Positions 56,827 through 64,000 of a DNA stretch of 64,000 nt are shown here, piece by piece; the first letter of the stretch is position 1; the number at the start of each line of letters is the position of its first letter. Origin of the DNA: CAWBBA01 sp963729795. GTDB lineage: Bacteria; Desulfobacterota; Desulfomonilia; Desulfomonilales; Desulfomonilaceae. Both the position numbers and the translations under genes were made by a program. The DNA is taken from assembly GCA_963729795.1 (NCBI GenBank), contig CAVSPC010000040.1, positions 1-64,000 of the forward strand. Direction: 5' to 3'. The notes beneath the pieces are model-generated. The model worked only from the letters and a program-made list of their open reading frames with translations. It had not been told where the DNA came from and did no database searches.

Positions 56827-57597
56827 ATGGGTGTAGATTTCTATAAAGAAGGACATGTCGCTCACATAACCTTGAACCGGCCTGAAGCCATGAATTCTTT
56901 GGATCCGGAATCGACGGAACGTCTGGCTCTTATATGGGCGGAAGTCAAACAGGACCCTGAAATCCGCGTTTCGATTCTCACGGGAACGGGAGAGAAGTCA
57001 TTTTGCACAGGCACGGACATGAAGAAGACGCCTGTTCCCACCGAATGTATGGCGGCTATTTGGCTCCGAGAGGGCCAGCCTATCCTGCCCCATATGAAGA
57101 TGTGGAAGCCCATAATATGCGCTATCAACGGTTATGCAGTCGGCGGTGGCCTCGAAATGGCCCTTGCCTGCGATATAAGAATAAGCAGCTCAAACGCCAA
57201 ATTTGGGCTCTCAGAGGTCAAGGTGGCAAGCCTTGCGGGATTGAACGGCACCCAATGCCTGCCTAGAGCTATTCCGCAGGCAGTCGCGATGAAGATGCTG
57301 CTTACCGGAGAGTTGATCGACGCACAGGAGGCCCTCAGGGTAGGATTGGTCAGCGACGTGGTTGAGCACGGTGAGTTGATGGATCTTGCCAAGAAATACG
57401 CTGATAAGATAGCCGGAAATGCCCCCTTGAGTATAAAGGCCGCCAAACAGGCTGTCGTAATGGGAATGGACATGCCCCTTGACCACGCCATCGCGTTTTC
57501 TCATCTCCTTTGGGGGGTGTTGAGGGACACAGAGGACAGGAAAGAGGGATTTCAAGCATTCTCTGAGAAAAGAGCCCCCAAATGGTGCGGACGGTAA
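56827..57597 (+). CDS. bbsH: Enoyl-CoA hydratase (phenylitaconyl-CoA hydratase type)
   Basis: 256 aa from ATG 56827, ten nt after GGAGGAG. Crotonase fold with the first oxyanion loop SFCTGTDMK and the second AVGGGLEMALACDIR. The region after it (SEVKVASLAG) holds one of the two positions usually occupied by catalytic Glu. Expected to hydrate phenylitaconyl-CoA to 2-(alpha-hydroxybenzyl)succinyl-CoA, the BbsCD substrate. Confidence 0.85.
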   Translation: MGVDFYKEGHVAHITLNRPEAMNSLDPESTERLALIWAEVKQDPEIRVSILTGTGEKSFCTGTDMKKTPVPTECMAAIWLREGQPILPHMKMWKPIICAINGYAVGGGLEMALACDIRISSSNAKFGLSEVKVASLAGLNGTQCLPRAIPQAVAMKMLLTGELIDAQEALRVGLVSDVVEHGELMDLAKKYADKIAGNAPLSIKAAKQAVVMGMDMPLDHAIAFSHLLWGVLRDTEDRKEGFQAFSEKRAPKWCGR

Positions 57598-57639
57598 CTT
57601 TCTCTTTTGGATCCTAGTGTCGACCGGGAGGATATTCTA

Positions 57640-58395
57640 ATGCACATCGTGGTGTTAGCGAAAGTTGTGCCGGACTATGAGGTCCCTTCTGGTGATTTTG
57701 AACTGGCTAACAGCCGTGCCCATCCAAGGTATACGAGAATGATCGGCCTTTACGATGAAAATGCCCTTGAGATGGGTGTCCAGCTAAAAGAAAGGCACCT
57801 GGGCACTCTGACGGTCGTATCCTGCGGCATAGAAGATGACATACCCGTACTGAGAAAGGCTCTTGCCATGGGCGCTGATCGGCTCGTTTTAGTTACGGGT
57901 AGTTCAGATAATGCGTCCACTACGGCTGCCAATTTGAAGATCGCTCTTGAGAAACTGGGGAACGTAGATCTGGTGTTAGCCGGCCAGCAATCAGCAGACA
58001 TGGACAGAGGTGTGGTACATGGAATGGTGGCCCAGGTAATGGGGTATCCGTTCATTCCTCAAGTGAGCCGTATTGAACGGGAAGATGGTGGATGGAAAGT
58101 GGATCAAATCATCGAAAATGGCATTCGAGAACTTGCTGTCATCGGCGCGGCTGTTTTGTCCGTCACGAGTTGTCCTGAAAACATTCCTCGTATACCAGCC
58201 GTTCGGGAAATATTCGTGGCCAAAAAAAAACCAGTGGAAAAGCTTGCCGCAATAAACTCTCAAAAGATGGATGTTATGGAGATCTCGGTTGAAATTCCGA
58301 AAATGGAGTCTGTGTGTGAATTCTTGCCCGTGGACGACTTGAGTTTAACGGCAAAGACACTCCTTATGCGGCTCAAACAGGAGCGTTATATATGA
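57640..58395 (+). CDS. etfB: Electron transfer flavoprotein beta subunit
   Basis: 251 aa from ATG 57640. EtfB features: MHIVVLAKVVPDYEV, YDENALEMGVQLKE, LVLAGQQSADMDRGVV (AMP/nucleotide region) and PFIPQVSRIE. Together with EtfA it should take electrons from BbsG. The stop overlaps the etfA start (ATGA, 58392-58395), ensuring coupled translation. Confidence 0.9.
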   Translation: MHIVVLAKVVPDYEVPSGDFELANSRAHPRYTRMIGLYDENALEMGVQLKERHLGTLTVVSCGIEDDIPVLRKALAMGADRLVLVTGSSDNASTTAANLKIALEKLGNVDLVLAGQQSADMDRGVVHGMVAQVMGYPFIPQVSRIEREDGGWKVDQIIENGIRELAVIGAAVLSVTSCPENIPRIPAVREIFVAKKKPVEKLAAINSQKMDVMEISVEIPKMESVCEFLPVDDLSLTAKTLLMRLKQERYI

Positions 58396-59282
58396 AAACT
58401 CTGATTGTTGAAATTATTGAACCGAAAAGAATTGGCGAGTTGGTTACCGTGAGCAGAAAATTCTGTGACAAACCTGATATCGTTGCGCTCGGAGCAGGAG
58501 ACCTTCCCGGATCTTACGGCAAAGCCTACCAAACTCAGGAAACGATTGGTGCCAATCTGGTTTCAACGCTCAGCGAACTGATAATCAAAGAGCAATATGC
58601 CATCATTCTGTTGAGTGCGACAACAATCGGAACGAGTCTGGCAGGACCTCTGGCGGCTTGTCTGTCCGCCCCTGTCATCTCGGAAGTCACTTACATAAGT
58701 GACGACCACATCATTGAAACGCCCATGTACGGAGGAAAAGCGGTTGTACGGTTCAAAGCCGATGGTAAGCCACTGATTCTGACGATTCGCCGAAAATATT
58801 TTGAAAGGGACAGCTTAGACAAGTTCACTGAAACAATTCTTTTGTTCACCGGTCCAGGACCGGTGAGTCTAATTACCGAAGAGAGCGACAAGTCAGAAGG
58901 CATACCCCTTGAAGACGCAGAAGTGATTGTAACAGGTGGAAGAGGCATCGGCGATTCGGACAATTTCTCTTTCTTAAGAGAAATGGCGGGTCTTTTTCCC
59001 AGGGGAGCAGTCGGAGCCTCCAGGGCGGCCGTTGATGAAGGCTGGGTATCGCCTTCCCTCCAGATAGGTCAGACAGGTAAGATCGTAGCGCCGTCCGTGT
59101 ATTTTGCCGTTGGGGTCTCCGGAGCGAGCCAACATTTGGCAGGAATCGCAAATAGCAAGTGCGTTGTGGCAATCAATAAAGATGAAGAGGCGAACATTTT
59201 CCACCGAGCTCGATTCGGGATTGTTTGCGACTACAAAAAGGCGGTCCCCGAAATCATCCATGCACTTAAGGAGGAGGCATAA
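58392..59282 (+). CDS. etfA: Electron transfer flavoprotein alpha subunit
   Basis: 296 aa. FAD-binding C-terminal domain with VTGGRGIG, GASRAAVDEGW, QIGQTGKIVAPSVYFAVGVSGA and IAINKD-like VAINKDEEANIF, all standard for EtfA. The stop is immediately followed by the ATG of the FeS membrane protein, so the three genes form an electron-transfer unit serving BbsG. Confidence 0.92.
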   Translation: MKTLIVEIIEPKRIGELVTVSRKFCDKPDIVALGAGDLPGSYGKAYQTQETIGANLVSTLSELIIKEQYAIILLSATTIGTSLAGPLAACLSAPVISEVTYISDDHIIETPMYGGKAVVRFKADGKPLILTIRRKYFERDSLDKFTETILLFTGPGPVSLITEESDKSEGIPLEDAEVIVTGGRGIGDSDNFSFLREMAGLFPRGAVGASRAAVDEGWVSPSLQIGQTGKIVAPSVYFAVGVSGASQHLAGIANSKCVVAINKDEEANIFHRARFGIVCDYKKAVPEIIHALKEEA

Positions 59283-61247
59283 ATGGGCCGTGTCCCCTAT
59301 TGGAATATCAATCATGGGATGATCATAGACCTGCTGGCAATTCCGACCTTTTTCTTGTTTTTTTACGGATTGTACCGGATCTGGACGCGAATCGAGCATG
59401 GAAAAGACGAAATACCGCAGGGGCAAACCTGTACTGCCGTCAAGATAGGCCCGTTCTATCTGTGGGCCTTACTGACAAAAGGAATTTTCGGTTCCCGCAT
59501 ATACAGAAAAATATTCACGGGTATCGCCCATGGCCTGGTTTTTTGGGGTATGGCTCTGCTATTCGTCGGCACTGTAATGGTACTCTTAAATGTTGTGTTT
59601 GGGATACCGGTTTTTGAGGGACAGTTCGACCGCTGGTTTATGCATTATGCCCTCAACATTGCTGGGGCTTGTGTCCTTTGCGGCATTCTTTTCCTGCTGA
59701 TCAAGAGGATTTTTCCGTCGGAAAGGTTATCTGCCGTCAAATCCCGCACAAGTTTCGTCCCCGTGGAAGTCGCCATCGCGTTCATAATCATATCAGGATT
59801 TCTGTTGCAAGGCTTCAGGATTGCCAACACAGCATATCAGCCAGGGGCAATCATCGGTAATTGGGTGGCCACATGTCTCGCGCCCATTGAAGGCGGATTG
59901 CTCTGGCATAAGTATATCTGGTGGGCGCATGGCCTGATTGCACTGGCCTTCATCGCGTACATCCCGTTTTCTCCGCTGGTACATCTGGTATTAGCGCCTA
60001 TCAATACCGGTCTCACGGCACCCATCCCCGGCCCCCAGATGGGTAATCTGGATTTCAGCGCTTTTGAGAGCATTGAGACAGGACAGGAGCCGAAACTCGG
60101 TGTAAGCGAACTGGCTGACTTTAGCAGAAAGAGGCTACTAGACTTTGCTGCATGTACCTGGTGCGGCAGGTGCCATGAAGTGTGCCCGGCGGTGCAGACG
60201 GGAAAACGGCTTTCGCCCAAAAAGGTTGTGGTCACGCTATCCGACTACTTGACCCAGGGAAAACTTCACGACGAGTCTTTGATCGCTGAAATTTCCCCCG
60301 AGGCTATTTTTGACTGTACGACCTGTACTGCCTGTATGGAAGCATGCCCCGTCTCTATAAATCAGCCGAAAGCCATCATGAGGCTGAGACAGAATATGGT
60401 GATGGAGCAATCGCAAGTTCCCAATACCATGAGACAAGCCCTTAAAAGCCTGGAGGCGCGTCAGCATCCCTTCTTCGGGACTGCTAGCGGAAAGCGGGAT
60501 TGGTGCAAAGGACTGGATGTCCCGATCTTTGAAAGGGGTAAGACTGAGTACCTTTTGTGGATAGGATGTTCCGTGACTTATGAGGAGCGGGCGCAAAAAA
60601 TAGGGCGGGCAATGGTGAATATATTGCGCAAGGCTGGCGTGTCATTCGGGATATTGGAAGAAGCCAGATGTACTGGCGATCCAGCAAAACAGATTGGGAA
60701 TGAATTCTTGTTCCAGGAGATTGCTCAACAAAACATCAGTGATTTTCTTTCGCTTGGAGTAAACAAAATTATAACCCTGTGCCCCCACTGTTACAACACA
60801 TTCACTCGTCACTACCCGCAACTTGGGGGGCTTTACTCAATAATTCCTCACTCTGTCTTTCTTGATTCACTATTACAGTTGGGCAAAATAAATACAAAAC
60901 GAAATTCGAAACTTATAACTTATCATGACCCTTGTTACCTGGGGAGACACAACAACGTTTTTACCGAACCACGCCATGTACTCTCTTCGGTAGGACGTTT
61001 AGTAGAGATGCCTCGGAATCGGAAACTAAGCTTTTGTTGCGGCGGCGGTGGTGGAAACTACTGGGCCGAGGAGACAGGGACCAGGATCAATCAGGCCAGA
61101 GCCAGAGAGGCCCTCGATACGAGGGCAGACATTATCGCCACTTCTTGTCCGTTTTGTCTCCTCATGATGGTGGATGGAGCAAAAAAGTTCACAGAAGGAG
61201 AAAGGATATTTGACGTCGCCGAGTTGATCGATTCCCAACTTCAGTAA
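59283..61247 (+). CDS. Membrane FeS protein, ETF:(mena)quinone oxidoreductase type
   Basis: A 654-aa protein. The N-terminal ~250 residues contain five to six membrane helices of the nitrate-reductase gamma/cytochrome b type. Two 4Fe-4S motifs follow (CTWCGRCHEVCP and CTTCTACMEACP, ~295-360), then two heterodisulfide-reductase-like CCG domains (HDPCYLGRH and FCCGGGGG; CPHC, CPFC). Proteins of this type, linked to etfBA, are believed to pass electrons from ETF to menaquinone, and so to anaerobic respiration. Directly follows etfA with AAGGAGG upstream of ATG. Confidence 0.87.
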   Translation: MGRVPYWNINHGMIIDLLAIPTFFLFFYGLYRIWTRIEHGKDEIPQGQTCTAVKIGPFYLWALLTKGIFGSRIYRKIFTGIAHGLVFWGMALLFVGTVMVLLNVVFGIPVFEGQFDRWFMHYALNIAGACVLCGILFLLIKRIFPSERLSAVKSRTSFVPVEVAIAFIIISGFLLQGFRIANTAYQPGAIIGNWVATCLAPIEGGLLWHKYIWWAHGLIALAFIAYIPFSPLVHLVLAPINTGLTAPIPGPQMGNLDFSAFESIETGQEPKLGVSELADFSRKRLLDFAACTWCGRCHEVCPAVQTGKRLSPKKVVVTLSDYLTQGKLHDESLIAEISPEAIFDCTTCTACMEACPVSINQPKAIMRLRQNMVMEQSQVPNTMRQALKSLEARQHPFFGTASGKRDWCKGLDVPIFERGKTEYLLWIGCSVTYEERAQKIGRAMVNILRKAGVSFGILEEARCTGDPAKQIGNEFLFQEIAQQNISDFLSLGVNKIITLCPHCYNTFTRHYPQLGGLYSIIPHSVFLDSLLQLGKINTKRNSKLITYHDPCYLGRHNNVFTEPRHVLSSVGRLVEMPRNRKLSFCCGGGGGNYWAEETGTRINQARAREALDTRADIIATSCPFCLLMMVDGAKKFTEGERIFDVAELIDSQLQ

Positions 61248-61337
61248 TTTAATCCGTGAACCAGACCACGGCAAACAACGGGACCATTTCCCGTTCCTCC
61301 GGTTGGAGCTATCGCAAAACATCTAAAGGGCACTCTA

Positions 61338-62312
61338 ATGAAGATTCCTCTTATTACCGAAATTCAACGCTTTAGCCTCCAAGACGGCCCTGGCATTCGA
61401 ACCACCATATTCATAAAGGGATGTCCTCTTAAATGTCCCTGGTGTCACAATCCGGAAACGCAAAATCCAAAACAAGAGTTCTATTATTACCTGGACAAAT
61501 GCACGGCTTGTGGGAAGTGTGCCGACATTTGCCCCTCAGGCGCCTGTTCACTGACCATTGGTCCGGATGGGCTGCCCATTCTTGTTCTCGAGAGAAGCAA
61601 GTGCCAAAACTGCTTTGAATGCATCAAGGTTTGTCCCACCGGGGCAAGGGCTATTGTGGGCCAGGCACTATCGATGGACGAGATCATGCAAGAGGCCATG
61701 GCAGATAAGCCGTTTTTTGCCAATAGCGGTGGAGGAATAACCATAAGCGGAGGGGAACCATTGCTGTTTCCCGAATTCACCCTGGAACTTGCAAAACGAT
61801 TGAAAGCAAAGCAACTTAATTGTGCTATGGAAACCAGTTGCTTTGCCTCGTGGGAAAAGATTGAACCTCTGCTGGAGTATATCGATTTATTTCTCGTAGA
61901 CATCAAAACTTTGGACGCGGAAAAACATAAGAACGTTGTGGGATGGCCTCTCAATGTCATTCTGAAAAACATAGAAACGCTTACAGAGCGCGGAGCAGCC
62001 ATAAGGATTCATTTGCCGATCATTCCCGGGTTCAACAATTCTCCGGAAGATTATCTCGCCGTAATCGAATACCTTCGCAAATTATTCGGCAAGCTATCGG
62101 GAATAGATGTCCTCCCTTATCATTGCTATGCCGAAAACAAATACACACTACTGGGTCGCGGAGGGAGCGCTTACAAGTTCAAAGGTGTTGCAGATATGGC
62201 GGGGAGTGAAATTATTCCTCTCGTGCAAGGGCTTAGACGGGCTGGCGCTGTCAACGTCACCGTTGGTGGCTTGGTGGGAATGGGGGCAAGTCTTGACAAA
62301 AAAGCAAGTTAA
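61338..62312 (+). CDS. bssD: Glycyl-radical activating enzyme (BssD type)
   Basis: 324-aa radical-SAM enzyme. The CxxxCxxC cluster is Cys29-Cys33-Cys36 (GCPLKCPWCHNPE). Two ferredoxin-type 4Fe-4S motifs are inserted (Cys55, 58, 61, 65 and Cys89, 92, 95, 99), as in activases of X-succinate synthases. The SAM-binding GGEP is present in ISGGEPLLF. It would generate the glycyl radical on BssA. The order bssD-bssC-bssA matches known bss operons. Confidence 0.9.
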   Translation: MKIPLITEIQRFSLQDGPGIRTTIFIKGCPLKCPWCHNPETQNPKQEFYYYLDKCTACGKCADICPSGACSLTIGPDGLPILVLERSKCQNCFECIKVCPTGARAIVGQALSMDEIMQEAMADKPFFANSGGGITISGGEPLLFPEFTLELAKRLKAKQLNCAMETSCFASWEKIEPLLEYIDLFLVDIKTLDAEKHKNVVGWPLNVILKNIETLTERGAAIRIHLPIIPGFNNSPEDYLAVIEYLRKLFGKLSGIDVLPYHCYAENKYTLLGRGGSAYKFKGVADMAGSEIIPLVQGLRRAGAVNVTVGGLVGMGASLDKKAS

Positions 62313-62405
62313 CTACTCAGAAAAGGAGGGGCAAAAGTACTGACGAAAAGGGCAAGTCAGAGTCAGGGATCAATCTTTAAAGAACACGAAAGAGGAGGTG
62401 AGAAA

Positions 62406-62591
62406 ATGACCAATTGTGGACAATGTAGCTTCTTCTTCAGAATTCCTGAAGATGCGGGTGACTACGAAGCTGGAAAAGGGGATTGTGTCACCGAAAAGAA
62501 AGACGAAAAGGGCAAGTACTGGCTATCAAAGCCGGTTCTTGATAGCGGTGAAGGGTGCCCACTTTTTGAACAGTCCCAAAAGATCCAGTAA
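62406..62591 (+). CDS. bssC: Benzylsuccinate synthase gamma-type small subunit
   Basis: A 61-aa protein starting at ATG 62406 after GAGGAGG. Four Cys at positions 4, 7, 27 and 51 (NCGQCSFFF, GDCV, GCPLF) match the HiPIP-like 4Fe-4S ligation of small subunits of arylalkylsuccinate synthases; KKDEKGKYWLSKPVL is typical of the family. Situated between the activase and the large subunit, as usual. Confidence 0.88.
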   Translation: MTNCGQCSFFFRIPEDAGDYEAGKGDCVTEKKDEKGKYWLSKPVLDSGEGCPLFEQSQKIQ

Positions 62592-62639
62592 CTTTGTTTC
62601 TTGGAGGTGCAGCACCCCTAACAGTGAAAGGGTACCAAA

Positions 62640-64000
62640 ATGAAGCAGGCGGAACCTATAGAGTACAAAGGTAAGGTCGTGACGTTTCCTTTAGCAGAGC
62701 CCGCAGAAGAAAACGTTCCGGACGAAGAACTGCATGAACACTTAGCCAGACCATCTACCGAGAGGACCAAGCGATTAAAGGCCAGATGTCGCTGGAAGCA
62801 TGCCTCGGCCGGGGTATTTGTGGAAAAAGGGGTAACTGCCGGCATTGAGCGCATGAGACTGATCACTGAAGCACACAAAGCCAGTGCCGGAAAACCCGAG
62901 GTTATGCGGCGGGCGCTTGGATTGGCCAACATTTTGAACAAATGCACGATCATTCTGCAGGAGGATGAGTTTATAATCGGATACCATGCCGAAGATCCTA
63001 ACATGTTCCCTCTGTATCCTGAACTGGCATTTATGGCTGTTCAGGACTATTGCATGAGCGATTTTGCCCCTCAGCCAGTGGAAGAAGCCAAAGAGATCGT
63101 CGAGTACCTGGATTCCCCACACTCTGCAGTCGAAATGCCAAAATTATTTTGACCCCGCTGACCTGATGAGGATGTATCAAGTCAGTTCCATGGAAGCACC
63201 GGCATTTGCTACAGGATACAATAGCATCATTCCCCCATATGAGACAGTTTTGGAGGACGGGTTGTCGAAACGGATCGAGTTGGCCAAGGAGAATATCGCA
63301 AAGGCCAAGGAAGAAATGGCCAAACTCCCGTGGAACGCAAACGAAGGTTTGAAATGGATCTCCAAAATTGACAACTGGGAAGCAATGATTTTGGCTGATG
63401 AGGTAGTGATAAACTGGGCTCGGCGCCATGCCCGCTTATGTAAGATCGTTGCCGAAAATTTCGAGACCGATTCCAAGAGGAAAGAGGAACTTCTGGAGAT
63501 GGCAGAGATCAGCCATCGGGTTCCGGCCGAGCCTTGCAAGGGATTGAAAGACGCCTTTCAGGCCAAATGGTATACGTACGAGATTTGCCATGCCATAGAT
63601 CGTTACGCAAGTGGCTATGCCCAAAAAGAGGATAAACTTCTCTGGCCATTTTACAAGGTGAGTGTAATCGACAAGACTTTTCAACCTATGACCCATGCGG
63701 ATGCGGTCGAAATAGTCGAGATGGAGCGGCTGAAAATTTCGGAGCACGGCGCGGGAAAATCTAGGGCCTATCGCGAGATTTTTCCAGGATCCAATGACCT
63801 TTTTATCTTTACCATTGGCGGCCTGAATAGGGATGGCACGGATGGCTGTAACGATATGACGGACGCCATTCTAGAAGCAACCCGAAACATTCGGACCACC
63901 GAGCCCTCCATGGTGTTCCGTTGGCATCCTAAGGGCCGGATCCAGACCAAACGCAAAGTCTTTGAGTGCATACGGGATGGCCTGGGCTTCCCATCGATAA
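62640..64000 (+). pseudogene. bssA: Benzylsuccinate synthase large subunit, partial and frameshifted
   Basis: Alpha subunit of an X-succinate synthase. From ATG 62640 the frame is clean for ~155 residues (TERTKRLKARCRWKHA, QEDEFIIGYHAEDPNMFP), then stops at 63152. Removing one C of the CC at 63107-63108 gives the family continuation VEYW-IPHTLQSKCQNYFD, MYQVSSMEAPAFATGYNS and HGAGKSRAYREIFPGSND, which stays open to the last base. About 450 of the usual ~860 residues are visible, so the catalytic Cys (~490) and the glycyl-radical Gly lie outside. The substrate could be toluene or a related methyl-aromatic. Confidence 0.88.

Overview
The window looks like chromosomal DNA of an anaerobic, sulfate-reducing or syntrophic Desulfobacterota-type bacterium. 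This is inferred from gene content: a glycyl-radical fumarate-addition pathway, an ETF:menaquinone-type oxidoreductase with heterodisulfide-reductase-like CCG domains, and several zinc-ribbon/cyclase/AAA/TPR proteins. No species can be named from the sequence alone.

Layout. (1) 0-10 kb: a nuclease-like gene (+) converges on a tight minus-strand defence operon: PLD/SNF2-type helicase, DUF4391 protein, type III methyltransferase (mod) and type III restriction subunit (res). It starts in debris of an excisionase-type HTH gene and perhaps an HsdM gene. (2) 10.5-13.5 kb: a J-domain/PQQ-propeller fusion and an unknown 515-aa protein. (3) 14.3-21.4 kb: a plus-strand block of plasmid/phage/ICE-like genes, including three tiny hydrophobic peptides, a recombination-associated protein, a RecB/Cas4-like nuclease, a DUF6094 methyltransferase and an SNF2-like helicase broken by a frameshift. 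(4) 21.8-34.4 kb: a minus-strand signalling operon of three zinc-ribbon/adenylate-cyclase/AAA/TPR paralogues (one frameshifted), a PP2C-like phosphatase and a Ser/Thr kinase with an N-terminal cyclic-nucleotide-binding domain. (5) 34.4-43 kb: a SnoaL-like protein, a hairpin-rich noncoding locus with two structured repeats, a family-A DNA polymerase (frameshifted), a replication-associated HTH-like protein and an acetyltransferase bracketed by short repeats. Blocks 3 and 5 look like two halves of one integrated replicon separated by block 4. (6) 43-46.4 kb: an M24 peptidase, a 5'-truncated IS1380-type transposase and a DUF1847 protein. (7) 46.5-49.1 kb: a sensor kinase/NarL-type regulator pair plus a histidine-kinase remnant, divergent from block 8. 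(8) 49.75-64 kb: a plus-strand catabolic cluster, bbsABCDEFGH, etfB, etfA, an FeS ETF:quinone oxidoreductase, then bssD, bssC and bssA; bssA runs off the end.

Block 8 encodes an almost complete route for anaerobic toluene (or a similar methyl-aromatic). BssA, activated by BssD, adds the hydrocarbon to fumarate; BbsEF load CoA; BbsG dehydrogenates; BbsH hydrates; BbsCD oxidises; BbsAB thiolytically cleave to succinyl-CoA and an aroyl-CoA. BbsG electrons would leave through EtfBA and the membrane FeS protein. The adjacent two-component system is the likely regulator.

Five large genes are each broken at one or two places by a single extra base in a short run of identical bases (18883, 26542, 27224, 38941, 63107). 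Removing one base restores the family sequence every time, which points to consensus errors as a serious alternative to gene decay.
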